In this document: positions 26,638 to 34,907 of the stretch, piece after piece
How the letters are laid out: every line of letters begins with the position of its first letter
How positions within the stretch are numbered: position 1 is the stretch's first letter
Origin: Methylobacter psychrophilus
GTDB lineage: Bacteria > Pseudomonadota > Gammaproteobacteria > Methylococcales > Methylomonadaceae
Assembly (NCBI RefSeq): GCF_025583945.1
Contig: NZ_JAOEGU010000011.1
Coordinates: forward strand, 47,078-111,077
Direction: 5' to 3'
DNA length: 64,000 bases
The notes under the pieces: generated by a model
What the model saw: only the letters and a program-made list of their open reading frames with translations
What the model was told of the DNA's origin: nothing
Database searches by the model: none
Made by a program: the position numbers and the translations under genes

Positions 26638-27249
26638 ATGTCTATCCAAAAAGAATTTGTGCTGCGTTATAACCTGGATGGGCATGTACGCTTTGAAATA
26701 CCCGCCCGGATTTGTAATGATGATGTTGCTAAAGCGGTAACGGATGGTATTTCTGAAATAGACGGTGTGTACCGCGTTAATCTTTATCGCGGCCAGCAAA
26801 AATTATCGATTCGTTTTAATGAAACTGTTTGTGATTTTAAAACGCTGGCCAGGCAGTTGTTTGACTTACTGGCTGATCTGGAAACAAAGGGTGCCTTAAA
26901 ACCAAAACCGGTTTCAACATCGGCCCGTTGGAAAGAAAAAGCCAAAGCCAAAATAAATAATTTTAAAGTGACACGTTGGGCCAAAGAAAAATTTGGCGCT
27001 GCAAAAGAGACGGTTCAGGCAGCCAAAGTGATTACCCGGTTGGGTATGAAAAAACCGAATGCTTTCATGCAAGATCCGGAAAAAGCCGTTATTTCTTTTT
27101 TGAACGACATTCTGGTGCTTTTCCTTATAAAACTGCATTGGAACGATATTACTCAAAATTGGCTTTTAAAGCCCCTCAAGTACCGTTATGAATGGATGGC
27201 CCTATTTTATCTATTCTTTCTGCTGGTTCGTTCACGTAAGCAAAAGTAG
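26638..27249 (+). CDS. HMA_2-like domain protein
   Basis: A 203-residue protein. The N-terminal ~85 residues (GHVRFEIPAR, then IDGVYRVNLYRGQQKLSIRF) resemble the heavy-metal-associated-like (HMA_2) fold, a ferredoxin-like domain lacking the CxxC pair. A basic linker rich in Lys/Ala follows. Near the C-terminus is an IKLHWNDITQNWLLKPLKYR segment and a hydrophobic stretch (WMALFYLFFLLVRS) that probably inserts in the membrane. The N-terminal domain of the following ATPase looks related, so the two may pair. A copper-trafficking role is inferred from context. Confidence 0.65.
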   Translation: MSIQKEFVLRYNLDGHVRFEIPARICNDDVAKAVTDGISEIDGVYRVNLYRGQQKLSIRFNETVCDFKTLARQLFDLLADLETKGALKPKPVSTSARWKEKAKAKINNFKVTRWAKEKFGAAKETVQAAKVITRLGMKKPNAFMQDPEKAVISFLNDILVLFLIKLHWNDITQNWLLKPLKYRYEWMALFYLFFLLVRSRKQK

Positions 27250-27258
27250 ACATAAAAG

Positions 27259-27299
27259 TGCAAGGCAAACTGGCTAAAAATCAGGTTTTTTGCCTTGCA
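27259..27299 (+). repeat. Hairpin between HMA_2-like gene and ATPase gene
   Basis: TGCAAGGCAAA (27259-27269) pairs perfectly with TTTGCCTTGCA (27289-27299) around a ~19-base loop. No U-run follows, so a Rho-independent terminator is unlikely. It may stabilise mRNA ends. Confidence 0.5.
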
Positions 27300-27379
27300 G
27301 GATTAAATTTGTGTTGTTAATAAGCTCATGAATATTTTCATTCGTTACTTTCCCCGGCATATTTCCTAAAATTCTTTCT

Positions 27380-29836
27380 ATGGATATACAAACTGCTAGT
27401 CCAAAAAATTTCCAACTGGTTCATCAATTAAACAGACGTATCAGAATACTATCACCGGTCTTGAAGAATGATCAGGAACGTAGTTATATTTTTGAAATTC
27501 TTTTAAAAAAACGGCCTGAAATAAAAAAAATTCGCTCGGTTTGTGCTTTGGGTTCTGTTGTTATCGAGTTTGATTCGGCCAGTTTGCCAAAAAAGAATTT
27601 ACTTGTTTTACTGGATGCCGTACTGGGTAATATGACCAGAAAAAAGGCTGATCAGCACCGTCAGAGAAAATCGGTCTTTGATGGGCCGATACAGGAAGTT
27701 GATCTTGCCATTGAAGGGATGACCTGTGCTTCCTGTGCCTTACTAATCGAAATGGTGTTAACGCGTGATTCGCGAATCAAGCGAGCCAGTGTTAATTTTG
27801 GCACTTCAACGCTGACAGTTTATGGACAGTTAACCAAGGATGATGTCAGCGCCAAAGTAGCGACCCTGGGTTATAAAACCTATGCGATGGATACCTTATC
27901 CCAACGCAAAAAACTGATTGAAAAGGAACAGCAGCGGATTGTTATGGCCAAACGCCGTTTTATCTGGTCTGGACTGTTGAGTTTACCGGTAGTCGTGGTT
28001 GGCATGAGTATGCCGACAGCGCGCTGGTTACACTGGTTGCAGTTTGTGCTGACAACGCCTGTGGTTTTTTGGTCGGGCGGAACCTTTTTCGCAAAAGCCT
28101 GGCGCTTGGCAAAACAGCGCACAGCCAATATGGATACCTTAATTGTACTGGGGGTGGGTTCGGCTTATGGCTATAGTTTACCGGCCTTATTCAGACGTAG
28201 CGGCTATATCTACTTTGAAGCTGCAGCAGCCATTATCACGTTTGTCTTGCTGGGGCGCTTTTTAGAGGAGCGTGCCAAAGGCAAGGCGGGTGAAGCAATA
28301 CGTAAGCTGGTTGATTTACAACCGCAAACAGCAACGCTCATTCGTGACGGGCAAGAAATGGTTATTGCCGTTGATGATTGTGTTATTGGTGATGTGTTAC
28401 TGGTTCGTCCCGGCGAAAAAATTCCTACGGATGGTGTCGTTATTCAGGGTGTATCGACGGTCGATGAAGCCATGGTAACGGGAGAAAGTTTGCCGGTCGT
28501 TAAAGACATCGGTCATCAGGTGATTGGTGGTTGTATTAACGGTAGTGGGGCGCTGCGTATTCGCGTTACAGCAGTGGGTATGGATACCGTACTGGCGGGA
28601 ATAGTGCACATGGTTGAGCAGGCTCAAGCAACCAAGTTACCGATTCAAAAACAGGTGGATAAAATTTCTGCCGTATTTGTACCTGCTGTAATGGTGTTGT
28701 CAGGTTTAACCCTGGTTGGTTGGTTATTGGTAGGTGCGCCATTTGGTTTTGCCTTTGGTAATGCCATCACGGTATTATTGATAGCCTGTCCTTGTGCGCT
28801 TGGCTTGGCAACGCCTGCGGCGATTATGGTGGGGGCAGGTCAAGCTGCAAGCGTAGGTATTTATATCCGTAATGGCGAAAGTCTGGAAACAGCAGCAAAG
28901 CTTGATGTCGTCGTTTTTGATAAAACCGGAACGATTACGGAAGGCAAGCCCAAGGTGACTGATTTATTTAAATTGTCCCGGCTTAGCGAAGAAAAACTAA
29001 TCCGCTTGGCGGCTTCTGCAGAAAATAATTCAGAACATTTTTTGGGCAAGGCGATAGTGGCTTATGCTAAAGAACAGTCGATTGAGCAGCAGGAATGTAC
29101 GCATTTTTACAGTGAAACCGGGCGGGGAATTGAAGCGGAAATAGATGGTAAAAAGCTGTTGTTGGGTAATAAAGTCTGGTTGTTGGAGAATGACATTGAT
29201 GTGGATGGTTTGTTGTCAGCCGCCAATGATTTTTCAGGACAGGGAAAAACACCGGTATTGATGGCAATCAACGGCAAGGCCGCCGCTGTGTTTGGTATTG
29301 CCGACAAGCCCAGGCCGCAGGCAATACAGGCCATTCAACATCTGAAAAAACTGGGTATACAGACGCTGATGGTAACCGGTGATACTGAAAAAACAGCACA
29401 TTATATTGCTGCTATTGTTGGTATTGAAACGGTTATTGCCAATGCGACTCCGGAACAAAAATTGGCCATCATTCATCAGTTTCAAAAGGAAGGCAAAAAA
29501 GTCGGCATGATTGGTGACGGTATTAATGATGCGCCCGCATTGGCGGCGGCTAATGTCGGTTTTGCCATCGGTACGGGGACCGATGTTGCCATTGAGTCGG
29601 CAGATATGACGCTGGTGCATGGAGACATTACCAAAGTGACCGATGCTATTCAGTTAAGCACCGATACCATTAAGATTATTAAGCAAAACCTGTTCTGGGC
29701 TTTTGGTTATAACGTTATCGCGATACCGGTTGCTGCTATGGGTAAACTTAATCCAATGATAGCGTCTGCCGCAATGGCTTTAAGTTCGGTATCGGTTATT
29801 GTTAATTCATTACGATTAAGTAAAAAGCAGGATTAA
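27380..29836 (+). CDS. copA: Heavy-metal P1B-type ATPase, probable Cu(I) exporter
   Basis: An 818-residue protein. A CxxC-less HMA_2-like domain (residues ~10-90) is followed by a canonical HMA domain with GMTCASC (113-119). Then come the actuator TGES, the membrane CPC motif (~468), DKTGT phosphorylation site (~513) and GDGINDAP (~712). The GYN pair in TM7 and MALSSVSVIVNSLRL in TM8 are the Cu(I) (P1B-1) signature. The HP motif of the nucleotide domain reads EHF, the Pro being replaced (29036-29041). It probably moves Cu(I) out of the cytoplasm. The UreH/DsbD-like gene follows after 2 bases, so they are co-transcribed. Confidence 0.92.
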   Translation: MDIQTASPKNFQLVHQLNRRIRILSPVLKNDQERSYIFEILLKKRPEIKKIRSVCALGSVVIEFDSASLPKKNLLVLLDAVLGNMTRKKADQHRQRKSVFDGPIQEVDLAIEGMTCASCALLIEMVLTRDSRIKRASVNFGTSTLTVYGQLTKDDVSAKVATLGYKTYAMDTLSQRKKLIEKEQQRIVMAKRRFIWSGLLSLPVVVVGMSMPTARWLHWLQFVLTTPVVFWSGGTFFAKAWRLAKQRTANMDTLIVLGVGSAYGYSLPALFRRSGYIYFEAAAAIITFVLLGRFLEERAKGKAGEAIRKLVDLQPQTATLIRDGQEMVIAVDDCVIGDVLLVRPGEKIPTDGVVIQGVSTVDEAMVTGESLPVVKDIGHQVIGGCINGSGALRIRVTAVGMDTVLAGIVHMVEQAQATKLPIQKQVDKISAVFVPAVMVLSGLTLVGWLLVGAPFGFAFGNAITVLLIACPCALGLATPAAIMVGAGQAASVGIYIRNGESLETAAKLDVVVFDKTGTITEGKPKVTDLFKLSRLSEEKLIRLAASAENNSEHFLGKAIVAYAKEQSIEQQECTHFYSETGRGIEAEIDGKKLLLGNKVWLLENDIDVDGLLSAANDFSGQGKTPVLMAINGKAAAVFGIADKPRPQAIQAIQHLKKLGIQTLMVTGDTEKTAHYIAAIVGIETVIANATPEQKLAIIHQFQKEGKKVGMIGDGINDAPALAAANVGFAIGTGTDVAIESADMTLVHGDITKVTDAIQLSTDTIKIIKQNLFWAFGYNVIAIPVAAMGKLNPMIASAAMALSSVSVIVNSLRLSKKQD

Positions 29837-29838
29837 AA

Positions 29839-30669
29839 ATGGATCATTCAACAATGGATATGGGTATGCAGCATGTGGTTGCTGTTGCCGGTGGCTTTGA
29901 TTACGGCCTGGCCTTTATGGCGGGTGTGTTGGGGAGCGGGCATTGCTTGGGCATGTGCGGTGCTCTGGTGTCAGGCTACTTTATGAACACCGGGCCTTCA
30001 AAAAGTTATTTGCCGTATTTTGTTTATCAAATTGCCAGAATATTTGTTTACACCATGGTTGGATTTGCGGCCGCTGCACTTGGCTTCGTTCTGGTTTCCA
30101 GCGGTGTGTTTGGTAAAGTGCAAAGCATTTTGCAGATGTTTATTGGTACTGTGGTGATTATTCTTGCTTTGGGTATTTTAGGTTGGATTCCTTTTCAGGG
30201 CTCGGTCAGATTACTGCCAATGAATTTGCTGCGCAAAGGTTATGCACAGTCAAGAACCAAAGGGCCGTTAGTGGGAGCGACCATTGCCGGTTTATTAAAT
30301 GGTTTAATGCCGTGTCCATTAACTTTTGCCATGGCGGTTAAAGCAACCTCAGCCACTACCATCATGGAAGGCGGCTTGTTAATGCTGACTTTTGGAGCCG
30401 GTACACTGCCTACCATGCTGTTTGTCAGCATGGCGTTTGGAAAAATGAGCGCCCATTTTAGAGGTTTGATGTTGAAATCTGCCGCCTTTATTATGATTAT
30501 AATGGGCTGTAATACCATTTACATGGGCATGTCATTTTATGTTGCCGACAGTTTCCAGCAACATAATTTCATTTTCGACATTAAAAATGAAATTGATGCG
30601 GTTATTTTGTTTCTTGGACAAATGGTTGATTACTATTCAGGGATGATAAAAAATATTCAGGACAGGTAA
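29839..30669 (+). CDS. UreH/SafE/DsbD-like membrane protein
   Basis: A 276-residue polytopic membrane protein with about six hydrophobic segments. The motif GVLGSGHCLGMCGAL near residue 30 and LLNGLMPCPLTFAMAV near residue 155 define the cytochrome c biogenesis transmembrane (UreH_2/DsbD-like) family seen next to cbb3-oxidase copper ATPases. The paired Cys and a Met/His-rich N-terminus (MDHSTMDMGMQH) suggest copper or thiol handling. It starts 2 bases after the ATPase stop, indicating joint function. The substrate is not known. Confidence 0.8.
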   Translation: MDHSTMDMGMQHVVAVAGGFDYGLAFMAGVLGSGHCLGMCGALVSGYFMNTGPSKSYLPYFVYQIARIFVYTMVGFAAAALGFVLVSSGVFGKVQSILQMFIGTVVIILALGILGWIPFQGSVRLLPMNLLRKGYAQSRTKGPLVGATIAGLLNGLMPCPLTFAMAVKATSATTIMEGGLLMLTFGAGTLPTMLFVSMAFGKMSAHFRGLMLKSAAFIMIIMGCNTIYMGMSFYVADSFQQHNFIFDIKNEIDAVILFLGQMVDYYSGMIKNIQDR

Positions 30670-30676
30670 AAGATTA

Positions 30677-31498
30677 ATGCGACAAGTTGATTTTGTTGCA
30701 CTGGTAGATGCGGCAGAAAATCTGGAAACAATGAGCCTGGCTACGCGGATGAGCCAGTTAGTGGGGTTGCCTGTTGAAAAGGCGATGACGGCATTACCCG
30801 GACCTTGGGCGGACATTGTTGCCGGCATTACCAAAATGGCCTTAAAAAAAGCCTTGGACAGCGCCTTATTTTCGCTGAGAGCAATGCCCGGTGAGCCTGC
30901 GAATAAAACCCATCAGGTGCTTGCCGGCCTTAGTGGTGCTTTGGGCGGTTCATTTGGCATTGCTGCCCTGGCAATCGAGTTGCCGATATCGGCAACCATT
31001 ATGATGCGTTCGATTGCTGACATAGCGCGTAGCCAAGGTGAGGACCTTGACGAACTGGATACCAGAATGGCCTGTCTTAGCGTATTTGCTTTAAGTGGCG
31101 GCGGTTCAGGAGCGGAATCTGCAGACACCGGTTATTATGCCATGCGTTCTTTTTTAACCAAGGCGTTAAACGATACCGCCAATCACGTTGCCGCGCTTGG
31201 TCTCTCACAAGAAGGTGCGCCGGCGTTGGTTAAGTTACTCAGCGCGGTATCTACCCGTTTTAGTCTGCCGGTTTCACAAAAACTGGTTGTGCAGGCCATA
31301 CCTGCAATTGGTTTGATAGGCGGTGCATCGGTTAATTTATTGTTTATTAATCATTACCAGAAAATGGCTAAAGCCCATTTTACGGTGCGCCGGTTGGAGC
31401 GACGTTACGGGGAGGCATTAATCAAACACGCTTATACCGAAATTGTTATCAGTATTGCTGAAAATAAAAGCAACGTTGCTCTGAATAAAATTGATTGA
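30677..31498 (+). CDS. EcsC-family protein
   Basis: A 273-residue protein matching the EcsC family: LSGALGGSFGIAALAIELP, then TIMMRSIADIARSQGED and a C-terminal segment with IGGASVNLLFINHYQKMAKA. Two hydrophobic Gly/Ala-rich stretches may touch the membrane. The family was named for an ABC-transporter operon of Bacillus, and its molecular role is unclear. It lies 7 bases after the UreH-like gene, so it is part of the same transcript as the copper ATPase. Confidence 0.8.
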   Translation: MRQVDFVALVDAAENLETMSLATRMSQLVGLPVEKAMTALPGPWADIVAGITKMALKKALDSALFSLRAMPGEPANKTHQVLAGLSGALGGSFGIAALAIELPISATIMMRSIADIARSQGEDLDELDTRMACLSVFALSGGGSGAESADTGYYAMRSFLTKALNDTANHVAALGLSQEGAPALVKLLSAVSTRFSLPVSQKLVVQAIPAIGLIGGASVNLLFINHYQKMAKAHFTVRRLERRYGEALIKHAYTEIVISIAENKSNVALNKID

Positions 31499-31539
31499 AA
31501 ATCGAATGGTTAAGTTGGAAAAATAACTCGCTACAGGAT

Positions 31540-31920
31540 TTATTTTAAAACATCATCATCTTCAGGATTGGCCTCGTCTTCTGCAAGCAGGTCTTTAAAC
31601 GCTTCTTTTTGCCGCAATATAAAATCTTTGCTTTGTTCGGCGGTTTTGCCGGTGATCGAAATAATTTCTTTTCGGTATTTATGCGTCAAATAACCTGCTG
31701 TTATACCCAAACCCAACATGACCAGGGGATGTTTTGACAAAGTCGCCATAACTCCTTTACCGGTTTGTATAATAGTTGAGGCGGCTATGGTTGTTCCGAC
31801 ACCGGTAACGATACCATTAAACATCACATCGCCTTTAGAGGGCTGATTGGCCTCTATTTTCTTCTCATTGTTACGTGGCTCTTTATTGTTGGAATCCACT
31901 TTTGTAGAGATTTTATTCAT
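31540..31920 (-). CDS. Small one-TM protein, paralogue of 26101-26379
   Basis: A 126-residue protein with a hydrophilic N-terminal 40 residues, a Gly/Thr-rich stretch, one transmembrane segment (KHPLVMLGLGITAGYLTHKY) and an acidic tail ending EANPEDDD. The ribosome site GAGGAT precedes the ATG. Compared with the 92-residue paralogue it has a longer N-terminus and tail. It converges on the EcsC gene with a gap of only 41 bases. The family is unrecognised. The pair brackets the metal locus. Confidence 0.65.
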   Translation of the reverse strand: MNKISTKVDSNNKEPRNNEKKIEANQPSKGDVMFNGIVTGVGTTIAASTIIQTGKGVMATLSKHPLVMLGLGITAGYLTHKYRKEIISITGKTAEQSKDFILRQKEAFKDLLAEDEANPEDDDVLK

Positions 31921-32363
31921 CGAATATCCTCGGTTTTAAGTCTGATTTTATTGCCACGTTAATTAAGCTACGAATTGTCTCTTATACTCGGCGTATTCTG
32001 TCGTTGCGGCTCTGTTTGTATTAAATTAGCACCTAATATACAGCCTGGATGTATTCAACTGAAACTAATTATTTATTAATATTACCTCGGTCAACACTCT
32101 AAAATATTCACTCTTTTCAGATCCCTGTCCTGTATTAAAAATGACGAATCTTTAATGGTTCACAACAGGTTCATAACAACGTGGTATTAATGTTTTTAAG
32201 CCATTTATTTCTGGTATAACGCTGGCGGAGAGAGCTTAAGTAGTCATGATAAATGTCCACTTGGTGCCGTATCTGTTTAGCAGCATTGGTTATCCGTGCT
32301 AATCTGTTTTGGCTTACCCGATTTTATCAGCTTTTCTAAAAACACTATAAAGGAACTCTATCT
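31921..32363. other. Divergent intergenic region
   Basis: About 440 AT-rich bases between two divergent genes. It should contain promoters for both, but I see no clear -35/-10 pair, no strong hairpin and no convincing short gene. Confidence 0.4.
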
Positions 32364-32951
32364 ATGAAAGTATTTGCAACTATGGCGGCCATTATGGCCA
32401 TTGCGGCGATCCCCGAGATGGCCATGAGTGCATCCCAAGCCGATAACATGGGATTAACGCCGACGGATACAGTGGTTGAGCAACGTTCGGCGGTCGGAAC
32501 GGCCCGTATTGCTGATCCTGTCGTCAACGTAGCGCCTGTGGCCGGTCAGATGCCTGATCTGGTGAATACGCTGGTTCAGCAACTGGGCATTACACCCGAG
32601 CAGGCGGCAGGAGGGGCGGGTTCCATTTTTTCCATAGCCAAGCAGAGTATGAATTCGACAGATTTTGCCAAGATCAGCAATGCCGTGCCGGAAATGGATC
32701 AATTGCTGGCAGCGACTCCGACACAGACAGCTCCCACTTCGAAAATGACGGGCCTTATGGGATTGGCCTCAAACGCCTTGGGCCGCTCCGGTGGTTCGCT
32801 GGGCAATCTGGCTTCGCTGACGGGATCGTTTAAAAGTCTGGGCCTGAATTCAGGCATGATCAGCCAGTTTATTCCTGTTATTTTGCAGTCCGTTCAGAGT
32901 CAGGGCGGATCTAACACCATGAGTATGCTACAAAGCGCGTTGACGCGCTAA
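32364..32951 (+). CDS. DUF2780 (VcgC/VcgE-like) exported protein
   Basis: A 195-residue protein with a signal peptide (MKVFATMAAIMAIAAIPEMAMSA). The conserved DUF2780 region LVNTLVQQLGITPEQAAGGA is followed by IFSIAKQSM and FAKISNAVPEMDQLL. The C-terminal half is Ser/Gly/Leu-rich with SLGLNSGMISQFIPVILQSV. The family is known only as VcgC/VcgE-like, with no defined function, and is probably periplasmic. The ATG is preceded by AAAGGAAC. The DUF6524 gene follows after 13 bases. Confidence 0.8.
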   Translation: MKVFATMAAIMAIAAIPEMAMSASQADNMGLTPTDTVVEQRSAVGTARIADPVVNVAPVAGQMPDLVNTLVQQLGITPEQAAGGAGSIFSIAKQSMNSTDFAKISNAVPEMDQLLAATPTQTAPTSKMTGLMGLASNALGRSGGSLGNLASLTGSFKSLGLNSGMISQFIPVILQSVQSQGGSNTMSMLQSALTR

Positions 32952-32964
32952 TTGGGTTAAGAAA

Positions 32965-33354
32965 ATGTTTGGGATATTGATACGCTTTCTGGCAGCCCTG
33001 ATTCTGGTCTTTGTTACCTGGAATCCTACGGGTTGGTCTTTCATTCACTGGCTGATGCAGACCCTGCCTCAGGTGACAGCCTTGCTGGTATTTGCCGGTG
33101 TGGTATTGATGATTTGCTGGTTCCTCTTTTTAAATGCGACCCTTCAGTCGCTAGGTCTGCGGGGACTTATTTTAGCCCTGGCCTTTTTTGGTTCGCTCGC
33201 CTGGCTTATTTTCGATATGGGTTGGTTGGCGCCCGGCCAAGAGGTGATTAGCTACGTGGTCTTAGTGATTATTGCCGCTATCCTGGCTGTCGGTATGGCC
33301 TGGTCACACATCTGGCGTCGGCTTTCAGGTCAAGTTGAAGTGGCGGATGATTAA
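32965..33354 (+). CDS. DUF6524-like membrane protein
   Basis: A 129-residue protein with about four transmembrane segments. It starts FGILIRFLAALILVFVTWNP and continues GWSFIHWLMQTLP, features I associate with the DUF6524 family. The C-terminus is acidic. The function is unknown. Spacing implies an operon with the DUF2780 gene. Confidence 0.72.
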   Translation: MFGILIRFLAALILVFVTWNPTGWSFIHWLMQTLPQVTALLVFAGVVLMICWFLFLNATLQSLGLRGLILALAFFGSLAWLIFDMGWLAPGQEVISYVVLVIIAAILAVGMAWSHIWRRLSGQVEVADD

Positions 33355-33538
33355 GGTCGTGACTGACAAATAAACCGCATCGCAGACACTGTGTCAGAGT
33401 ATGCCACACTCGAAACCAGGAATTTCAGTAAATTATTGTTATTTTGCCAGATCAAATTCTTCAGTTGAGTAAATCTATCGTATGTAAGATCATTGCCGGT
33501 CTAATCAGGCAATACAACTGGCCATTAATGAGAACTGT

Positions 33539-34678
33539 GTGAATTATTTAAGAAAACTCCCCGCTATTTTTTCCCGTAATGCTTTTGTGCTGCTGTGCTG
33601 GGGGATTTGGCTTGGTTTGCATGGCTCAAATTTAATCCTTTCCGTAAATTTGAGTTTAGTTCCGATGTTCGCTGCTGCCCTCGTAATTTTTTGTGCAATG
33701 ATAGGCTGCATATTTACGGTTAACCATTATGCGGATCAACTTGCAGAACTGCTGGACGAGCCATTTGGCACATTGCTATTAACGTTATCTGTCGCCATCA
33801 TTGAGGTTAGTTTAATGTTGGTAGTTATATTTGAGGGCGATAAAAATCCAAGTATGCTGCGTGATACTGTTTACGCAACACTGATGATTATGCTTAATGG
33901 CATGATAGGATTGTCACTGGTCGCAGGTGGTTGGCGTCATTTTGAACAAACGTTTAATTTGCGCGGTGCAATGTCCTTTTTACATCTCATTGTACCTTTG
34001 GTATTGATTCTGTTAGTTATGCCTAACAGTACTCTTAGCACTGGTGGCCCAACACTCTCTCCGGTACAGGAGATTTTTATGGGTGGCCTGTGTATTTTGG
34101 TGTATGTACTGTTTTTAGTCATGCAAACTACTCGTCATAAGGCATTGTTTGTTCATCAACATGTTGATAATGAACATCTTTATATTTCTGTGCCGCCACA
34201 GCATTCCTCCTCTTATAAGCGGCGCATTGCTATTGCGGGTGCCGCGCTGGGTTTGGTTGTCGCCATTGTGCCTGTGGTGTTACTGGCTGAATATCTGGGT
34301 GATGTGATTAATCATGGTATCGAGGTTCTTCACGCACCGGTTGATCTTGCGGCTTTAATTATCGCCTCCTTGGTGCTGGCACCTGAAGGACTGAGTGCCT
34401 ACCGCGCTGCCACGGCTAACCATATGCAAAAAGCGATGAATATTTGCCTGGGTTCGGCATTATCAACGATTGCTTTAACAGTACCCTGTATGTTGTTGGT
34501 TGCCGGATTGCAAAATATAGATTTAAACCTGGGCGTCATCGGCGGCAGTAGTACTTTGCTTTATGCCACGCTTTTGACGACGCTGATTACTTTGAGCTCT
34601 GAACGCACGACGATGTTACAGGGCAATGTGCATTTAATGATATTTTTAAGTTATTTGTTTTTTATTTTTTATCCTTAA
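33539..34678 (+). CDS. Ca2+/H+ antiporter-like protein (ChaA family)
   Basis: A 379-residue membrane protein with about eleven hydrophobic segments. Two alpha-repeat-like motifs carry acidic residues: LLLTLSVAIIEVSLMLVVIF (residue ~75-95) and ALIIASLVLAPEGLSAYRAA (~280), as in ChaA/y4hA antiporters of the CaCA superfamily. Its likely role is export of Ca2+ or Na+/K+ in exchange for protons. The frame starts at GTG 33539 with a weak ribosome site, and the mature N-terminus fits the family. Confidence 0.83.
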   Translation: MNYLRKLPAIFSRNAFVLLCWGIWLGLHGSNLILSVNLSLVPMFAAALVIFCAMIGCIFTVNHYADQLAELLDEPFGTLLLTLSVAIIEVSLMLVVIFEGDKNPSMLRDTVYATLMIMLNGMIGLSLVAGGWRHFEQTFNLRGAMSFLHLIVPLVLILLVMPNSTLSTGGPTLSPVQEIFMGGLCILVYVLFLVMQTTRHKALFVHQHVDNEHLYISVPPQHSSSYKRRIAIAGAALGLVVAIVPVVLLAEYLGDVINHGIEVLHAPVDLAALIIASLVLAPEGLSAYRAATANHMQKAMNICLGSALSTIALTVPCMLLVAGLQNIDLNLGVIGGSSTLLYATLLTTLITLSSERTTMLQGNVHLMIFLSYLFFIFYP

Positions 34679-34907
34679 AAAATTCTTATTGCTCGAAGGA
34701 CGGACAAACTTCTGAGCTAATTACCCCGACTTTTCTGGTATTTGGAAGTTGGATCTTAATTGTGTTATGGGCAAGAATTTTCCTTATCTGTTGTATCGAT
34801 TTCACCAACACTTTTTGCAAGTACAGTTTTAACTACTTTTGAGCTTCCATGAAGGATGCCCGCTTTTTCATAGTAAAATTTCACGGCCACCATTCAGAGG
34901 TGTATTC

